Assembly: GCA_041389725.1 (NCBI GenBank) | Contig: JAWKRG010000003.1 | Location: 372,001 to 436,000 of the forward strand | Length of the DNA: 64,000 nucleotides | Origin: Polyangiaceae bacterium | GTDB taxonomy: Bacteria > Myxococcota_A > Polyangia > Polyangiales > Polyangiaceae | Reading direction: 5' to 3' | Shown: piece after piece, positions 1 to 8,154 of the stretch | Layout of the letters: every line of letters starts with the position of its first letter | Position numbering within the stretch: position 1 is the stretch's first letter | The notes under the pieces: generated by a model | Told to the model about the DNA's origin: nothing | Seen by the model: the letters and a program-made list of their open reading frames with translations, nothing else | Database searches by the model: none | Translations under genes and position numbers: made by a program

Positions 1-2
1 GC

Positions 3-281
3 CGCTCCCTCGCGCGCACGATCGCCAGCATGTGGCTCCCGTTCTTGGCGGGACTGGTCATCTTGCTGACCCAGGGGCGAGGTGGGCTGACCCTGGCCGT
101 TCAGCAGATCCAGCTGTCGAACGTGGACGCATTTCAGGCACTGGTGCTGGCCGTTGCGGTGAGCAATGTGCTCCTCAGCCTGCTGTACGCTGCGGGGTTG
201 GCGCTAGCGGCCTTCCATCCCAGGAAACGCGCAGTGCACGACCTGGTCGTCGGCTCTGAAGTCGTCTACCGCCTGCGTTGA
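3..281 (+). CDS. RDD-family membrane protein, C-terminal part (5' end outside window)
   Basis: The reading frame is open at the left edge, so only the last 92 residues are visible. They hold two hydrophobic segments (about residues 11-23 and 43-68 of the visible part), a conserved-looking Arg-Ser-Leu-Ala-Arg start, and a final KRAVHDLVVGSEVVYRL stretch. RDD proteins typically end with such an (R/K)-x-AxHDLxxGTxVV motif just after the last membrane helix. RDD proteins are small integral membrane proteins of mostly unknown transport function. The stop is followed at once by a short hairpin (282-296). Family assignment rests on the C-terminal motif alone. Confidence 0.7.
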   Translation, partial: RSLARTIASMWLPFLAGLVILLTQGRGGLTLAVQQIQLSNVDAFQALVLAVAVSNVLLSLLYAAGLALAAFHPRKRAVHDLVVGSEVVYRLR

Positions 282-296
282 GCGCTCCTGGAGCGC
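282..296 (+). terminator. Short hairpin after the RDD gene
   Basis: GCGCTC and GAGCGC pair around a CTG loop directly after the stop codon. There is no clear T-run, so this may be a weak or Rho-assisted terminator. Seen by eye only. Confidence 0.35.
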
Positions 297-358
297 CGAA
301 CCTCGCTGTTCTGGGCAATCCAGCGGTACGAGAAGGTGGGATACGCCACTGGAAAACG

Positions 359-387
359 TTTCCACGACCGGCACGGTCCGCTATCCT
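359..387 (+). promoter_or_regulatory. Candidate sigma-70-type promoter for the Cys-rich lipoprotein
   Basis: TTTCCA (359-364) and TATCCT (382-387) are separated by exactly 17 bases. Each matches 4 of 6 consensus positions. A start near 394 would leave a leader of about 30 bases containing the GAAGGAGG ribosome-binding site ahead of the GTG at 425. Inference from sequence only. Confidence 0.4.
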
Positions 388-424
388 TCCAGGGTTCCTT
401 TCACGTCTTCGAAGGAGGCTAGCC

Positions 425-2119
425 GTGACGGTAGCGAACCCCATCCGAACCCTCATCAGCGCCGCTGCGGCGGTCTTGCTTCCTGTTGCACTGGCGCTGC
501 CCGGCTGCGGGAGTGACGACGGAGGCGGCGGCGGGGGCACCCCCAAGCAAGACGCTGGCACCGGCGGCGCCGGCGGCCAGGCCGGTAGCGGCGGCACCAG
601 CGGCAACCCAGGCGGCGTGTGCTTCTTGACGAACTGCTCCAGCGACCAAGAGTGCGCGGGTTGTTCCTTCGACCGCACCAAATGCGACACGGCCACGAAG
701 CGCTGCATCGCGTGCAACCCGTCCACGGGCGAAGGTTGCCCCGCCGGCAAGATCTGCTCGTCTTTCGGTACCTGCACCGACAAGGAATGCCAGACGGACG
801 CCAACGGCGAGCCGACCATCACCTGCACCAGCAACGCAGACTGCCTCGGCTGCGATCCCAAGCATCAACTGTGTGACACGGCCTCGGGCAAGTGCGTCGC
901 CTGCACCGACGACAACACGAGTCTGTGCTCGCCGACGGACGTCTGCGACAACAACAAGTGCGCGAACAAGTGCCCCGGCAGCTGCACGACCGACAATGAG
1001 TGCTCGCGCTGCGAGACCACCAACGGCAAGAAAGCCAAGGGCTGCTTCAACCACGTGTGCGCGGAGTGCTCGGACACCTACGCCTGCCCCGCGGGTCTCG
1101 AGTGCAAGAAGGGCACCTGCGTGAAGCCCTGCGGCTTGGCGGGTAGCACCAGCGGCGCGTGCACGGACAACACCAACTGCGAAGGTTGCGGCGACGCCAC
1201 CAACCCGTGGAAGTGCAAATTCCCGATCAACGGCGGTGTCTATGGCACCTGCTCCCCGTCTGCAGCGGGCTGTTCGGATCTGGGCCCCGGTGTGGCGGTG
1301 CTGCCCCCGCCCTTCGACAAGGTGACCAACACCTGCTCGAAGGACACGGACTGCAACGGTGTCGGCATCCAGTACAACGTCGGTGAAGCCATTCGCGATT
1401 TGATCGGCGGACCCGAGATCGACGTCGCGGGCAAGAAGATCAAGATCCAGGACGCCGTGGTGAACTACAACATGCCGGCCTGCGCCAGCGTGAAGATCAC
1501 CGAGAGCATCAAGTGCGGCGTCTGCGTTCCCTGTCGTGAAGACTCGGACTGCGCGAAGATCGAGCTCGACCCGCTCATCGCCAGTCTGTTCAAGGGTGAC
1601 CCCCTCGCCACCATCGCTGGCAAGCTCTTGATCGACTTGCTCTACGGCGAGAACAAAGACCACAGCCTGCATTTCCAGTGCCTGGGTATCGCGGGTGGTT
1701 ACGGCGTGTGCATCCCCTGCGCCAACCCCACCAAGGCGTGTGGCGGCGGGACCGGAAGCGGCGGAAGCTGCAACCACGATCCCTGTGCGGCAGGCGGCCC
1801 CCTCAGCAGCACCTGCGACACCTGCGCCGCGGCCGTCTGCGCCGTCGACTCCTTCTGCTGCGGCGGAAGTGACGGCACTGGCACTTGGGACACCCTGTGC
1901 GTGAACAAGGCCAAGCAGCTATGCGCCTCCTGCGGCGGCGGGGGCGGCACTTGTGATCACAGCGCATGTGCCGAAGGTGGAGCGCTGAGCGAAACCTGCG
2001 GCGCCTGCGAGAAGGAAGTCTGTCAGGGCGACGCCTTCTGCTGCGACTCGCAATTCGGCAAGTGGGACAACTACTGCGTGGACGAGGCGAAGCAGGCGGC
2101 CGCCTGCAACTGCCCCTGA
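425..2119 (+). CDS. Cys-rich repeat lipoprotein
   Basis: Predicted surface or periplasmic lipoprotein of 564 residues, function unknown. The GTG start at 425 is chosen because GAAGGAGG lies 7 bases upstream and because it gives a clean signal peptide with lipobox ALPGC (Cys28). An upstream in-frame ATG at 278 would add 49 unlikely residues. A Gly-rich linker (about 31-60) is followed by several Cys-rich modules of the form CxxCxxDxxCxGCxxxxxxCDxxxxxCxAC, and then by two C-terminal repeats with a CxHxxCxxGxxLxxxCxxC...FCC...WDxxCVxxA pattern. The Cys density suggests disulfide-rich folding outside the cytoplasm. Such repeat lipoproteins are common in myxobacteria. It may act in adhesion or surface recognition, but that is a guess. 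It converges on the kinase gene across a strong terminator. Confidence 0.85.
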   Translation: MTVANPIRTLISAAAAVLLPVALALPGCGSDDGGGGGGTPKQDAGTGGAGGQAGSGGTSGNPGGVCFLTNCSSDQECAGCSFDRTKCDTATKRCIACNPSTGEGCPAGKICSSFGTCTDKECQTDANGEPTITCTSNADCLGCDPKHQLCDTASGKCVACTDDNTSLCSPTDVCDNNKCANKCPGSCTTDNECSRCETTNGKKAKGCFNHVCAECSDTYACPAGLECKKGTCVKPCGLAGSTSGACTDNTNCEGCGDATNPWKCKFPINGGVYGTCSPSAAGCSDLGPGVAVLPPPFDKVTNTCSKDTDCNGVGIQYNVGEAIRDLIGGPEIDVAGKKIKIQDAVVNYNMPACASVKITESIKCGVCVPCREDSDCAKIELDPLIASLFKGDPLATIAGKLLIDLLYGENKDHSLHFQCLGIAGGYGVCIPCANPTKACGGGTGSGGSCNHDPCAAGGPLSSTCDTCAAAVCAVDSFCCGGSDGTGTWDTLCVNKAKQLCASCGGGGGTCDHSACAEGGALSETCGACEKEVCQGDAFCCDSQFGKWDNYCVDEAKQAAACNCP

Positions 2120-2165
2120 GCCGTGACGTGGTTCCGCCCCCGGTCGCGCTGACCGGGACCACAGA

Positions 2166-2205
2166 CGTCGAGCCCGCCTAGATGGCGGGCTCGATGCGTT
2201 TTGGG
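2166..2205. terminator. Strong Rho-independent terminator between convergent genes
   Basis: CGAGCCCGCC (2169-2178) pairs perfectly with GGCGGGCTCG (2184-2193) around TAGAT. Flanking bases extend the stem by one to three pairs. GCGTTTTGG follows on the plus strand. It sits between the stop codons of the convergent genes at 2119 and 2209 and probably serves mainly the plus-strand gene. Confidence 0.8.
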
Positions 2206-2208
2206 GTC

Positions 2209-3804
2209 TCAGAACTCGAGTCCGGGGACTGCGACGGTGGGCTTGGGTTTGGGCTGTGCGGGGGCAGGCGCAGGCGCGGAGCGCGCGAGCTTCTTCAGCT
2301 TCGCCGAAAGCACCGCGTCGGCACGTGGCTTGACTCGCAAGCTGCTGTCCTCGTAGCCCTCGGCCTTTAGCGTCAGTGTGATCTCCTCGTCGCCGCGTTC
2401 CACCTTGATCGTGTCGCCAGGCAGGGCGCCCAGTTTCACCTCGCCCAGGTAGACTTCGACGGCTTTCGGCTCTGACTGAATGTCGAGGACCACTTTGCTC
2501 GGGGGCTCTGGTGTCGGTGCTGGTGCCACCTCCGGGCTGGCGGCCGGCGCGGGCGTGGACGCGACGGCCACGGCGCTGATGTCCGGACCCGCCGACGGCG
2601 CGGGAGTCGGCGCGGCTCGCGTCAGCGCGAACGCAGCGGCTCCGACAGCTAGAACCGCGACCAGTCCGCCGACGGCGAGCCACGGCCCCTTGCTGGCGCG
2701 CGTCGCCGCGTGAGTCTCCAGAGGCGGCGCGGTGCGCTCGCCAAAGTCCGGAACGCCTGCGCCGCGTAGGGACGCCAGATCTGCGGGGGTGGCAGCACCC
2801 ACTACGACATGAGCTGGAACGGTGGCACCGGCCGAGAACTCGTTGAGGGTGGCCCCGGACGGGACGCACGCCGCAAAGCTCTCGATCGCCTGGCTGGCTC
2901 GGCTCGGCCGCTGATCGGGCAACTTGGACAGCATGGCGAGAATTGGTGCGTCGTACCGCGTCCCGAGATCCGGGCACACCGCCGACGGCAGCGGCGGGGG
3001 CTCGCTGGCGTGCTTGAACAACACCTGCATGAAAGAGTCCGCAGTGAAGGGCAGCGCGCCGGTGATGAGTTGATGCGTCACGACACCCAAGGAGTAGATG
3101 TCGGTGCGATGGTCGATCTTCTCGCCCCGACACTGCTCCGGCGACATGTAGTAGGGCGTGCCCATGGGAACACCCGTGCGCGTCTTGGCACTCCCCTTGT
3201 CGCCGGCCAGCTTGGCGATGCCGAAATCCAAGAGCTTCGGGATCATGGTGCCGTCGTCTTCTCGAACCAAGAAGATGTTCTCGGGTTTGAGGTCCCGGTG
3301 CACGACCCCGGCGGCGTGTGCGGCGTCCAGGGCACGCGCCACACTTCGCAGGATCTGGGCGGCGTCGCCCGGCGAGAGCCGGCCATGCTGGTGCAGATGC
3401 TCTTCCAGCGTGACCCCGTCGAGCAGCTCCATCACGAAGTACTGACGGCCGTCTGGTAGCGCCCCGAAGGCGAAGATGTCGATGATGTGTCGGCTGCGGA
3501 TTTGATTCACCGCGCGCGCCTCGTCCACGAAGCGCGACACCATCTCGGGGTTGCTGGACAACTCGCGATTGAGCACCTTGATCGCGACGGGCTTGCCGAT
3601 CACCGGTTGCACCGCACGATATACGCTGCCAAAACCGCCCTCCCCCAGCTTGGCTTCGACGCGGTACTCGCCGACGAGCTGCCCGGCGGCCAAGTCCTTG
3701 TCGAGCGCCTGAGCGGCGACGTCGGGAATCAGCGTCACCCCGTCGTCCGCGCAGGCATGCACCCCGTCGGGATACTGCTTGCGGCACTTCGGACAAATCG
3801 CCAT
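2209..3804 (-). CDS. Membrane-bound Ser/Thr protein kinase with C-terminal PEGA domain
   Basis: Hanks-type kinase of 531 residues. The N-terminus has a small zinc-ribbon-like segment (Cys4, Cys7, Cys18). The kinase domain spans about 46-310, with glycine loop GEGGFGS (54-60), Lys76, catalytic HRDLKPEN (Asp171) and DFG (193-195). A Pro/Ala-rich region with one membrane helix (about 371-392) leads to an extracytoplasmic PEGA domain (about 435-510) ending in an Ala/Pro/Lys-rich tail. All catalytic residues are present, so it is probably active: a cytoplasmic kinase with a sensor or wall-facing C-terminus. The upstream minus-strand gene (TPR/PEGA protein) ends 47 bases before the start, which suggests co-transcription. 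Substrate unknown. Confidence 0.92.
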   Translation of the reverse strand: MAICPKCRKQYPDGVHACADDGVTLIPDVAAQALDKDLAAGQLVGEYRVEAKLGEGGFGSVYRAVQPVIGKPVAIKVLNRELSSNPEMVSRFVDEARAVNQIRSRHIIDIFAFGALPDGRQYFVMELLDGVTLEEHLHQHGRLSPGDAAQILRSVARALDAAHAAGVVHRDLKPENIFLVREDDGTMIPKLLDFGIAKLAGDKGSAKTRTGVPMGTPYYMSPEQCRGEKIDHRTDIYSLGVVTHQLITGALPFTADSFMQVLFKHASEPPPLPSAVCPDLGTRYDAPILAMLSKLPDQRPSRASQAIESFAACVPSGATLNEFSAGATVPAHVVVGAATPADLASLRGAGVPDFGERTAPPLETHAATRASKGPWLAVGGLVAVLAVGAAAFALTRAAPTPAPSAGPDISAVAVASTPAPAASPEVAPAPTPEPPSKVVLDIQSEPKAVEVYLGEVKLGALPGDTIKVERGDEEITLTLKAEGYEDSSLRVKPRADAVLSAKLKKLARSAPAPAPAQPKPKPTVAVPGLEF

Positions 3805-3851
3805 CGCGTCATCAGCCTACCGTGCTCGACGAGTAGCCGCCAGAGCGACCC

Positions 3852-5093
3852 TCAGAACCGCCCTCGCAAGGACAAGGCAGAGCCGTGGGGACCAAAGGCG
3901 GGCGCCAGGGACACCTCCATGGAACTCGGCGTCGCGGGCTTCGACTTCGTCGGTGTGTCGGAGGAGCGGTCAAACTCAGGAACTTGAACGCGCGGCTCGT
4001 CGAAGGAGAAGAGCACGATCGACGTGCCGACCAGAGCCAGACCGGCGCCGCCAGCGATGAACGACGCCAGGCGATAGTCGTCTCGACGCCCTCGCGCGTC
4101 CTCGTAGGCAGTACGCTCACTTGCGTTCAAATTGCCGTGGTCCGATGCGTCATCGAGAATCCCTTGGGCGTCCGACTGCGCGCCGACGGATAGCGCAGCC
4201 AAAACACCGCTTCCGACCAGCGCGCCCGCTCCCGCCCCAAGCGTCACCCAAGCTGCCGTGCGCTGCCCCGTGGATTCCAGATCTGCGGTCAACTGAAGCT
4301 GCTGCCCCCGCGTCAGCGTCAGCGTCTTGGTGAAGGCGCGCTTGCCGTTGGTCGTGACCGCCAGAAAATGTCGGCCCTTGGTCAGTTTGATGGGCGGCTG
4401 GGGTGCCAGACCGATGAAGCGCCCATCCACGGCAATCTCGGCTCCCTCGGGTGCGACCACCCGCAGCTGCGCGGGCTTTTCCACCAGTTCCACGTCGATG
4501 GGCGGTGCTCCACCCACGGGATCGACCACCACGTCGCGATTGTAGTCCTCGTAGCCTTCAGCTCGGATCGCTACCTTGTGGCGACCGGGCGTGACCTCGG
4601 CAATGTAGGTGGCTCCGTCCACCGCTTTGCCATCGAAGAAGATTTTCGCGCCCTCGGTGGGAGAACTCACCATCACACGCGGCTTCGTACCCCGGGTGGG
4701 TGTGGCCACACCACCGGTGTCCGTTTCGCTCATGCGCTCCAACAGTGGGACCAGCTTCTCCAACGCCTCCGTGGACTCCCCAGCGCGCTTGCCGTTGGGC
4801 TCCCGCGCGAGGTACTCGCGGTAGTACTTCACCGCATCGCGCAAACGACCGGGATCGCTGTCGCGGAAGAACTGCATACGGTGAGCCTGCGCGAGAGAGA
4901 ACAGCAGGCCCGGCCGCTGCTCACGCTTGTACGCTTCCTCGAAGGCGCTGATGGCGTCAGCATACTTGCCGGCCTGATAGGCCTTCGCGCCGATGTTGAA
5001 GAAGGCGCGCGCATCACCGCTGCCTCCCTGCCCGCTCGCGGCGGAGGCCATCAACAAGGAGGCGACACACAGATTCAGGATGGGTTTGATCAT
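3852..5093 (-). CDS. Secreted/membrane TPR protein with two PEGA domains
   Basis: Protein of 413 residues, function unknown. The ATG at 5093 is chosen because GGAG lies 6 bases upstream and it starts a clean signal peptide ending near SAASGQG; an upstream in-frame ATG at 5138 is less likely. TPR-like helices occupy about 27-115, including a KYYREYLAREP segment. Two PEGA-type beta domains follow (about 135-195 and 197-262, the first with GRHKVAIRAEGYEDY). Two hydrophobic helices near 270-292 and 340-362 flank a charged region. Similar TPR/PEGA/two-helix proteins recur in Polyangia; another in this window (14970-15767) has the TPR and helices but no PEGA. It lies just upstream of the PEGA kinase on the same strand, which may link the two functionally (inference). 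Confidence 0.85.
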   Translation of the reverse strand: MIKPILNLCVASLLMASAASGQGGSGDARAFFNIGAKAYQAGKYADAISAFEEAYKREQRPGLLFSLAQAHRMQFFRDSDPGRLRDAVKYYREYLAREPNGKRAGESTEALEKLVPLLERMSETDTGGVATPTRGTKPRVMVSSPTEGAKIFFDGKAVDGATYIAEVTPGRHKVAIRAEGYEDYNRDVVVDPVGGAPPIDVELVEKPAQLRVVAPEGAEIAVDGRFIGLAPQPPIKLTKGRHFLAVTTNGKRAFTKTLTLTRGQQLQLTADLESTGQRTAAWVTLGAGAGALVGSGVLAALSVGAQSDAQGILDDASDHGNLNASERTAYEDARGRRDDYRLASFIAGGAGLALVGTSIVLFSFDEPRVQVPEFDRSSDTPTKSKPATPSSMEVSLAPAFGPHGSALSLRGRF

Positions 5094-5191
5094 GCGAGCT
5101 CCGCATTCGGGGCGCGAAGGTGTGCGAGTCAGATGCACTCCTCCAGTCTAGCAAGACGACTTGGGGCCCGTCCTGAAATAACTGCGAGATC

Positions 5192-7564
5192 TCACGGCGT
5201 CAGGCGCAGGGGCAACACCATCATCTCGTCCGCCAAATCCGGCGCATACAAGTAGGCGTAGGCCGCGCGACTGGCGAGCACGCGCTTGGTGTAGCGACGA
5301 GTCTCGTTGTAGGGAATGGACTCCACCCAGACGTCGAAATCCATACTGGGGCGTTCCCGCAGCCAGCGACGGGGTCGCCCCGGTCCAGCGTTGTAGCCAG
5401 GAATGGCCAAGACCGGGTTCTGACGGAACGTCTGGCCCAACTCCGCCAGCCCACGCGTACCCAGGGCGATGTTCACCCGCGGACGCTTGAGCGAAGCTGG
5501 GTCGTAGGGCAGCCCAACAGGCTTTGCAAGGAGCCTAGCCGTCGGCACGATGAGTTGCATCAAACCGTGCGCGTCCGCAGGGCTCTCCGCACGCGGATCG
5601 AAAGCGCTCTCCTCGCGCATGATGGCGTAGACGAGCGCTTCGGGCACTTGATTCTTCGTGGACGCGCGCACCACCATGTCGCGATAGGGGCGCGGGAAAG
5701 CAAGCTCCCACGCCTTCACCCAATCCCCCGCGGGCCAACGGCTCAGCCAATCCGTGAGTAGCCCGCGGGTCACCTGGTGCGCATCCTGGGCCGAGCCCGA
5801 GCGAGCGTAGAGCAGGGCGATGGCCCACAGCAGCTCCGGCGCAGCGCCTGGCTTGACCAAACCCAAAGCTTCGATTTCCTCGCGCGCCAGTTCGAACTCG
5901 CTTTGTCGCAGCAACTCCATCGCGCGCTGGAAGCCGACGCTCGCCAGTTCGGGGCGCTGCGGGAAGGTGAAGGGCTCCGCAGCCGACTTCTGCGCCGCCT
6001 CGTCACGTAGACGTTTCGCGCCGAAGGGGTCGCGCTCCACCAAGCGGGTGTAGGCGTGCAGCATGTAGTAGGAGAGTGGCAGCTCCCGCACCATGGCTTC
6101 GAGTTCGGCGTAGCCGCGGTCCTTTTCCCCCGTCTCGATCCAGGCTCGAGCGCGAAAGTACCTTTCCCGCCCCGAAAATTCGGTACCCCGGGCACTGTCC
6201 CGAGCCGACACCATTTCCGCCGCGCGGTCCAGGATCGACGCAGCCCCGGACCAGTCGCCCTTTTCGACGCGACGCATGGCCAGACGAAACACGCCGTCCA
6301 GCATCATGTCGCCGTCCGGGTAGTCCTGCGGCATGGCCGCGAGCAACTCGGTGAACCGCGCTTCGACGCCCATGTCGAAGTAGGCAAGGGCGCGCAGCAT
6401 GCGCGCGTCGTCCGCCAGGCGATGCTTGGGCAGCTCTTTCTCCAACTGAGCGAAATGCTGCACCGCCTGTGCGTGACGTCCATCCCGTGCAGCGAAGCGT
6501 CCCGCCAGGTACAGGGCGCGAGCGCGCTGGTCGGGTTCCTTGCAGCGCGCGAGAGCGTCCTTGAGCGAATCGGCAGCGCGACCCGTCTCCCGCTGTGCGG
6601 AGATGGCTTTGCCGCGCAAGATCAGTGCTTCACAACCGGCATGCTGGTAGCGATCCTTGGGGCTCAGTGCCGTGAGCAGTTCGTTGGCAGTGCGTTCTGC
6701 GGCCTCGTGCTCGCGCGCACGGGACAGCGCTCCCACACGAATCAGTTGTTCTTCCGCAGTGGGTCGGCTGAAGCGAGCCCGTTCAGCGGCTGGCAAGCGC
6801 TCCAACGCCAACTTGGAGAGCGCTTCGGCTTGCCGCGAGTCGCTCTGCCCCGCGGTGTCGGCCGCGACGCGCCGGGCCAGGCGCACAGCCTCTGTGGCGT
6901 CGGCCACCGAGGCCCCGCGCTTGCTGCGCTCCAACAAAGCCCGTGCGAGCTTCAGCGCGGTCGAGTTGTCGAGCCCGCCGCTCTTCTCGCGCTCTTGCCA
7001 CGATTCGATGGCCTCATCCCATTTGCCAAGGCCTGCCAGGGCGTCCGCCCGCGCCGCCCGCGCCTCTTCGAAGATCGGCTGACCGCGCGTGACCTTCGAG
7101 AAGTGCTCCAAAGCAACTTGGTAGTCCCCCCGCCCCAAGGCGATCTTGGCGAGGAAGAACCATGCGTGGTCTCGCAAGGGCCACGGACTGTTCGATGCGG
7201 CGCGGTAGGCCTCGGCAGCCGCGGCCACTTCACCGGCCCCCTGCAGCACCCGGCCCAGCAGGAACTGCAGTCGAAGAGACTCGAGACTGCCGCTCGGCAC
7301 CTTTGCCAGTCTTTGCTTGATGGCCGTCGCTGCGCGGCGAGGATCCTCGGCATCCAAGGCGCGGCGGACGGCTCGGAGTTCGGGCAGCGACAGAAGCGGC
7401 TGGAACGTCTCCAAGGACACCGAGTCGACCGAACTCGAGACGGCGGTCGTGACCTTCGCAGGCGCGCTCGCCGACTGAGTGAGCGGGGGCGGTGGAGCCT
7501 GCTCCCTTGGCGTCTGCTGGGCAGAGCACGCAGCCAGCGCGATGACACAGGCCAGACGCTTCAC
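5192..7564 (-). CDS. slt: Soluble lytic murein transglycosylase (Slt70-like) lipoprotein
   Basis: Peptidoglycan lytic transglycosylase of 790 residues, cleaving the MurNAc-GlcNAc bond with formation of 1,6-anhydro-MurNAc. The GTG start is preceded by AGGAG, and the N-terminus has lipobox LAAC (Cys13), so it should be membrane-tethered in the periplasm. Residues about 45-610 form a long TPR/alpha-solenoid superhelix as in Slt70. The C-terminal SLT domain (about 625-775) has the motifs REESAFDPRAES with predicted catalytic Glu652, GLMQL, and PGYNAGPGRPRRW. The start overlaps the stop of the upstream coiled-coil gene by four bases (GTGA), indicating translational coupling. Confidence 0.93.
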   Translation of the reverse strand: MKRLACVIALAACSAQQTPREQAPPPPLTQSASAPAKVTTAVSSSVDSVSLETFQPLLSLPELRAVRRALDAEDPRRAATAIKQRLAKVPSGSLESLRLQFLLGRVLQGAGEVAAAAEAYRAASNSPWPLRDHAWFFLAKIALGRGDYQVALEHFSKVTRGQPIFEEARAARADALAGLGKWDEAIESWQEREKSGGLDNSTALKLARALLERSKRGASVADATEAVRLARRVAADTAGQSDSRQAEALSKLALERLPAAERARFSRPTAEEQLIRVGALSRAREHEAAERTANELLTALSPKDRYQHAGCEALILRGKAISAQRETGRAADSLKDALARCKEPDQRARALYLAGRFAARDGRHAQAVQHFAQLEKELPKHRLADDARMLRALAYFDMGVEARFTELLAAMPQDYPDGDMMLDGVFRLAMRRVEKGDWSGAASILDRAAEMVSARDSARGTEFSGRERYFRARAWIETGEKDRGYAELEAMVRELPLSYYMLHAYTRLVERDPFGAKRLRDEAAQKSAAEPFTFPQRPELASVGFQRAMELLRQSEFELAREEIEALGLVKPGAAPELLWAIALLYARSGSAQDAHQVTRGLLTDWLSRWPAGDWVKAWELAFPRPYRDMVVRASTKNQVPEALVYAIMREESAFDPRAESPADAHGLMQLIVPTARLLAKPVGLPYDPASLKRPRVNIALGTRGLAELGQTFRQNPVLAIPGYNAGPGRPRRWLRERPSMDFDVWVESIPYNETRRYTKRVLASRAAYAYLYAPDLADEMMVLPLRLTP

Positions 7565-8064
7565 GAGTCACTCCTGTGTCGATGGAAACGTCTCGCGAGG
7601 TGAGCTTCTTCCGCTCCCTCTTCTTCCGCTGCTTCCAGGGCTCTTGCTCGCTCGGCCGCCCAAGCGTTCCGGTGTTTGTCCACGGCCTCCGCGTCTGCGT
7701 CGGCCCGCGCCAGCTCCGCGCGGCTTTGCGCTTCTTGCTGGCGCCGCGTGCGCAGCTCCTTCGCGGCAGCCGCTTCCGCCTCTCGCAGCTGGGCCCCCTG
7801 TTGCTGAGTCGCGAATTCCCAACTCGCCGCCGATGCGAGATCTCCGGCACGCAAGACCCCGGCGTCCAACTGCTCTCGCTCCTGCTCCCGCGTCTCGGCC
7901 GCTTGTGCCTCGTGCCGCTGGACGGCATTGGCCGCACCGTGCTTGCGCGCTCCCGCCGCGTCCGTCTCTTGACGACGCGTGGCGAGTTCCTGCGTGCGCG
8001 CTTCCACCACGTGCTGGCGTTGCTGGCGCAGGGCCTCCAGCGGGTACTTGCCGCCCTTGCTCAC
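7561..8064 (-). CDS. Coiled-coil protein, FliJ/YscO-like
   Basis: Small, highly charged protein of 167 residues, almost entirely Ala/Glu/Arg/Gln-rich predicted coiled coil, with no signal peptide. The N-terminus (KYPLEALRQQR) resembles the start of FliJ/YscO-type export chaperones, whose common pattern is FxLExLLxxR followed by a long antiparallel coiled coil; the resemblance is weak and no flagellar or type III secretion gene is nearby. The GTG start at 8064 is the only plausible one. Its stop overlaps the slt start in a GTGA tetranucleotide, so the two are probably made together. It could also be an unrelated scaffold. Confidence 0.7.
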   Translation of the reverse strand: MSKGGKYPLEALRQQRQHVVEARTQELATRRQETDAAGARKHGAANAVQRHEAQAAETREQEREQLDAGVLRAGDLASAASWEFATQQQGAQLREAEAAAAKELRTRRQQEAQSRAELARADADAEAVDKHRNAWAAERARALEAAEEEGAEEAHLARRFHRHRSDS

Positions 8065-8125
8065 CCGTTCAACCTAACAGCGGCGAGCCCTTTGGGCGAA
8101 TTGCAGGCGTCTCGCGGCCAACCCG

Positions 8126-8154
8126 CTGAAATCACCCATCAATTCGCATATGTT
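8126..8154 (+). promoter_or_regulatory. Candidate promoter of the SLC12-like transporter
   Basis: CTGAAA (8126-8131) and TATGTT (8149-8154) are 17 bases apart, each 4/6 to consensus. It lies in the 85-base divergent gap. If real, transcription starts after the ATG at 8150 and translation would begin at the GTG at 8168. Low confidence. Confidence 0.3.

Noticed and set aside
1919..3796. A long open frame (over 600 codons) on the minus strand in another frame of the kinase gene
   Set aside because: Its product is Arg/Gly-rich without motifs, while the overlapping frame encodes a complete Ser/Thr kinase. Such shadow frames are common at this G+C content.
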